DNA from: UBA4582 sp047630175
Lineage (GTDB): Bacteria > Pseudomonadota > Gammaproteobacteria > Pseudomonadales > Azotimanducaceae
Assembly: GCA_047630175.1 (NCBI GenBank)
Contig: JBLHVI010000118.1
Span: 1 to 8,211 of the forward strand
DNA length: 8,211 nucleotides
Reading direction: 5' to 3'
Position numbers and translations under genes: made by a program. Below the pieces are notes generated by a model. It was given only the letters and a program-made list of their open reading frames with translations. It was not told the DNA's origin and searched no databases. Positions 6,882 to 8,211 of the stretch are shown in pieces (the stretch's first letter is position 1; each line of letters starts with the position of its first letter).

Positions 6882-6912
6882 AATATATAACGCGTTATAA
6901 GAACCTTAGCAA
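6882..6912 (-). promoter_or_regulatory. Putative promoter of the six-gene operon
   Basis: On the minus strand, TTGCTA (6907-6912) can serve as -35, followed by a 17-base spacer and TATATA (6884-6889) as -10. The overlapping TATATT (6882-6887) is an alternative -10 with a longer spacer. Each box matches consensus at 4 to 5 of 6 positions, and the region is very AT-rich in contrast to its surroundings. Transcription would begin about 40 bases before the TetR ATG. Confidence 0.5.
6886..6899. promoter_or_regulatory. Putative TetR operator, distal perfect dyad
   Basis: TATAACGCGTTATA is a perfect 14-bp palindrome. It falls in the spacer between the proposed -35 and -10 boxes of the minus-strand promoter, the classical place for repression by blocking polymerase. 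Confidence 0.65.
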
Positions 6913-7342
6913 GTCTTTTGTGGTGGAAAACGTTCACTGCTACGGTCGGATATGTCTTGGTCTTTGCGCGTGCCCCGGCAAAAATAGCCACGTATAAACC
7001 TGACGATTAAGAGAACTCTACCGACGCCAAAAAACGCTGCGCAACCTTACACCTGCAAATGACGCATGGGGTTCTGCTTGCTGGGGCTTGTCTAATCACA
7101 ATTTGTGCGACCGCAATCGACGAACCACACCGAGAACTCACGGCTTAGACCTAGCATACTAAGGCTAACTGTTAGGGTTGCACAATTTCTTAACTTCACA
7201 ACCTGCGTGGCTATGTAGCAGGGCATCGAGCGAGTGTATGAGGTCGAAGTAGTCTGGCTTAGTATTGGATACCACATAGAACGCTTCGACGGACAGATCA
7301 GCAACAAACATGGTGTGTTCCGCCGACAAGATCGATGACATT
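6913..7342. other. Intergenic region between the operon promoter and nei
   Basis: Apart from a doubtful 58-61 codon frame at 7165-7350, I see nothing recognisable here. An imperfect dyad at about 7150-7164 (CCTAGCATACTAAGG) and CTAACTGTTAG just after it could be weak hairpins, but neither has a U-tract. No RNA gene or mobile element was recognised. Confidence 0.4.
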
Positions 7343-7350
7343 GTTGTCAC
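7165..7350 (-). CDS. Doubtful small ORF downstream of nei
   Basis: This frame could encode 61 residues from GTG 7350 or 58 from ATG 7341, ending in TAG at 7165-7167. The sequence (for example FVADLSVEAFYVVSNTKPDYF, quoted only to show composition) is acidic to neutral and reads like a soluble protein rather than random sequence. No ribosome site is visible and no family is recognised. It begins in the tandem repeat just after the nei stop. It may be a small gene, a remnant of a longer one, or chance. Confidence 0.22.
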   Translation of the reverse strand: MTTMSSILSAEHTMFVADLSVEAFYVVSNTKPDYFDLIHSLDALLHSHAGCEVKKLCNPNS

Positions 7351-7378
7351 ACAAGGTTGTCACACAAGGTTGTCACAC
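7343..7378. repeat. 13-bp tandem repeat, about 2.8 copies
   Basis: The unit GTTGTCACACAAG occurs at 7343-7355 and again at 7356-7368. A third partial copy, GTTGTCACAC, at 7369-7378 runs into the nei stop codon. Each unit contains the short dyad TTGT-CAC-ACAA. A further dyad, TGACA (7336-7340) with TGTCA (7345-7349), overlaps the first copy. The copies are identical, so the duplication is recent or conserved. It may act as a weak 3'-end structure or a protein site, or it may be slippage. Confidence 0.85.
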
Positions 7379-8197
7379 CGGTGCTTGACAACTCGGGCAC
7401 CAATACAGTCGTCTGCTTCCTACTGGCGTGTTAACGATGGTCTGATGGCACGTGTAACACGGCAATGACTCTCGATTGAAAACCAGAAACCGCCGATCTT
7501 CGAAGCGATAGCCGGCGCTTTTCAGTGCTTTTTCGCGCTTGAGCGTATTTGTAATGCCTTTGGTGCGATAGCTTTGAGTGCTAATGTTAATGCTGGCTTT
7601 CGCTAGGCGCCCGGCCGCGCTTTTACCGATTACCGAGGGCTTTTGCCATGGGTTAACCTTCGCAACGAAGAGGATTTCGCTTCTGAGATAGTTGCCAATA
7701 CCGGCAAGATAGCTCTGATCAAGATACAGCGCGGCCAACGATCGGGCACTAAATCGGGCGCTTAATAGACGATCACGAAGCAGCGGCCAACGTAGTTCGG
7801 CATCTAACACGTCGGGACCTAACTTTTTCAGGAATGGGTGCTCTACAAGGTTTTCGGTTGGCCAAACGCTAATATCGGAGGCGCTATAAAGCAGCGCGCT
7901 ATGAGTAGTGGTGTGCAACGCAAGTCGAAGAGAGCGTTTGGTTCTGGGCAATTGGCCGCGTCTAACAATCTTCCAAACACCGTAGAGTTGATTGTGGGAA
8001 TAAATGCTTATGCCGTTTTCGAAATGGGTAAGCATCGCCTTGCCGTGATTAGTCACACGACTAATAGTTTGACCTGCGAGCTCCGATTCGTACTTTTTTA
8101 ATGGCGCTTGTCCAAACTCAATTTCTTCCACGATTTGGTCATTGAGCACTGCCGCTAGCGCGTCGGCGGCTAGCCGTATTTCTGGGCCTTCGGGCAT
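7373..8197 (-). CDS. nei: Endonuclease VIII (DNA glycosylase/AP lyase)
   Basis: This 274-residue Fpg/Nei-family enzyme excises oxidised pyrimidines such as thymine glycol and cleaves the abasic site. The start MPEGPEIRLAAD is the Nei type (Fpg begins PELPEV): Pro2 is the Schiff-base nucleophile and Glu3 the general acid. K53 in HGKAMLTHF matches the conserved Nei lysine. YSHNQLYGVW (66-75) and LLYSASDI (102-109) are near-identical in layout to E. coli Nei. GIGNYLRSEIL (167-177) belongs to the helix-two-turn-helix DNA-binding unit. The C-terminal zinc finger has C247/C250 and C267/C270, with R262 at the position of the Nei finger arginine. It is complete and slightly longer than the 263-residue E. 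coli protein. The ATG at 8197 has only a weak purine stretch upstream before the window ends. Its stop lies in the tandem repeat. Its function looks unrelated to the catabolic operon. Confidence 0.95.
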   Translation of the reverse strand: MPEGPEIRLAADALAAVLNDQIVEEIEFGQAPLKKYESELAGQTISRVTNHGKAMLTHFENGISIYSHNQLYGVWKIVRRGQLPRTKRSLRLALHTTTHSALLYSASDISVWPTENLVEHPFLKKLGPDVLDAELRWPLLRDRLLSARFSARSLAALYLDQSYLAGIGNYLRSEILFVAKVNPWQKPSVIGKSAAGRLAKASINISTQSYRTKGITNTLKREKALKSAGYRFEDRRFLVFNRESLPCYTCHQTIVNTPVGSRRLYWCPSCQAPV

Positions 8198-8211
8198 AAT
8201 ATTCTGCTGCA

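Noticed and set aside
7343..7378. CRISPR array or replication iterons
   Set aside because: The units are only 13 bp, directly abutting without spacers, and there is no cas or rep gene nearby.
7373..8197. Formamidopyrimidine-DNA glycosylase (mutM/fpg)
   Set aside because: The MPEGPEIR start, YSHNQLYGVW and LLYSASDI are Nei-type. Fpg begins with PELPEVE and lacks these stretches.

Overview
The window reads as chromosomal DNA of a free-living, probably marine gammaproteobacterium. This is inferred from moderate GC content, a Nei glycosylase closely resembling the enterobacterial enzyme in its key motifs, TetR-controlled catabolic-type genes, and a selenoprotein family that I recall from marine proteobacteria. 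The lineage is not proven by anything in the window.

Left part, plus strand (1-1270): the 3' end of an unidentified gene (1-126), a leader of about 260 bases, then the most notable gene. This is a GrdB/PrdB-like protein (386-1270) interrupted by one in-frame TGA at 875-877. Reading through the TGA joins two halves of a single protein family at exactly its redox motif, giving U-P-V-C-H-Q-T. A small hairpin with the geometry expected of a bacterial SECIS lies just downstream. I interpret it as a selenocysteine protein that ordinary gene calling would split into two false genes. A bulged GC-rich hairpin at 1291-1315 separates it from the convergent operon that follows.

Middle part, minus strand (6834 down to 1326): six tightly packed genes in the order TetR regulator, LysM-like small protein, unknown small protein, D-aminoacylase-type amidohydrolase, soluble-epoxide-hydrolase-type alpha/beta hydrolase, and FAD-dependent oxidoreductase. 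Three junctions overlap by 4 bases, one has a 5-base gap and one a 77-base gap with its own good ribosome site. Upstream of the regulator, two 14-bp dyads built on AACGCGTT, 23 bp apart, overlap a plausible promoter and are the likely operators. The set looks like a catabolic or detoxification pathway: oxidation by a flavoprotein, epoxide opening, and amide or related hydrolysis. The substrate cannot be read from the sequence.

Right part: a poorly coding gap (6913-7372) that ends in a 13-bp tandem repeat, then nei (endonuclease VIII, base-excision repair) on the minus strand, complete to its start at 8197. No rRNA, tRNA, CRISPR array, transposase or phage gene was recognised.
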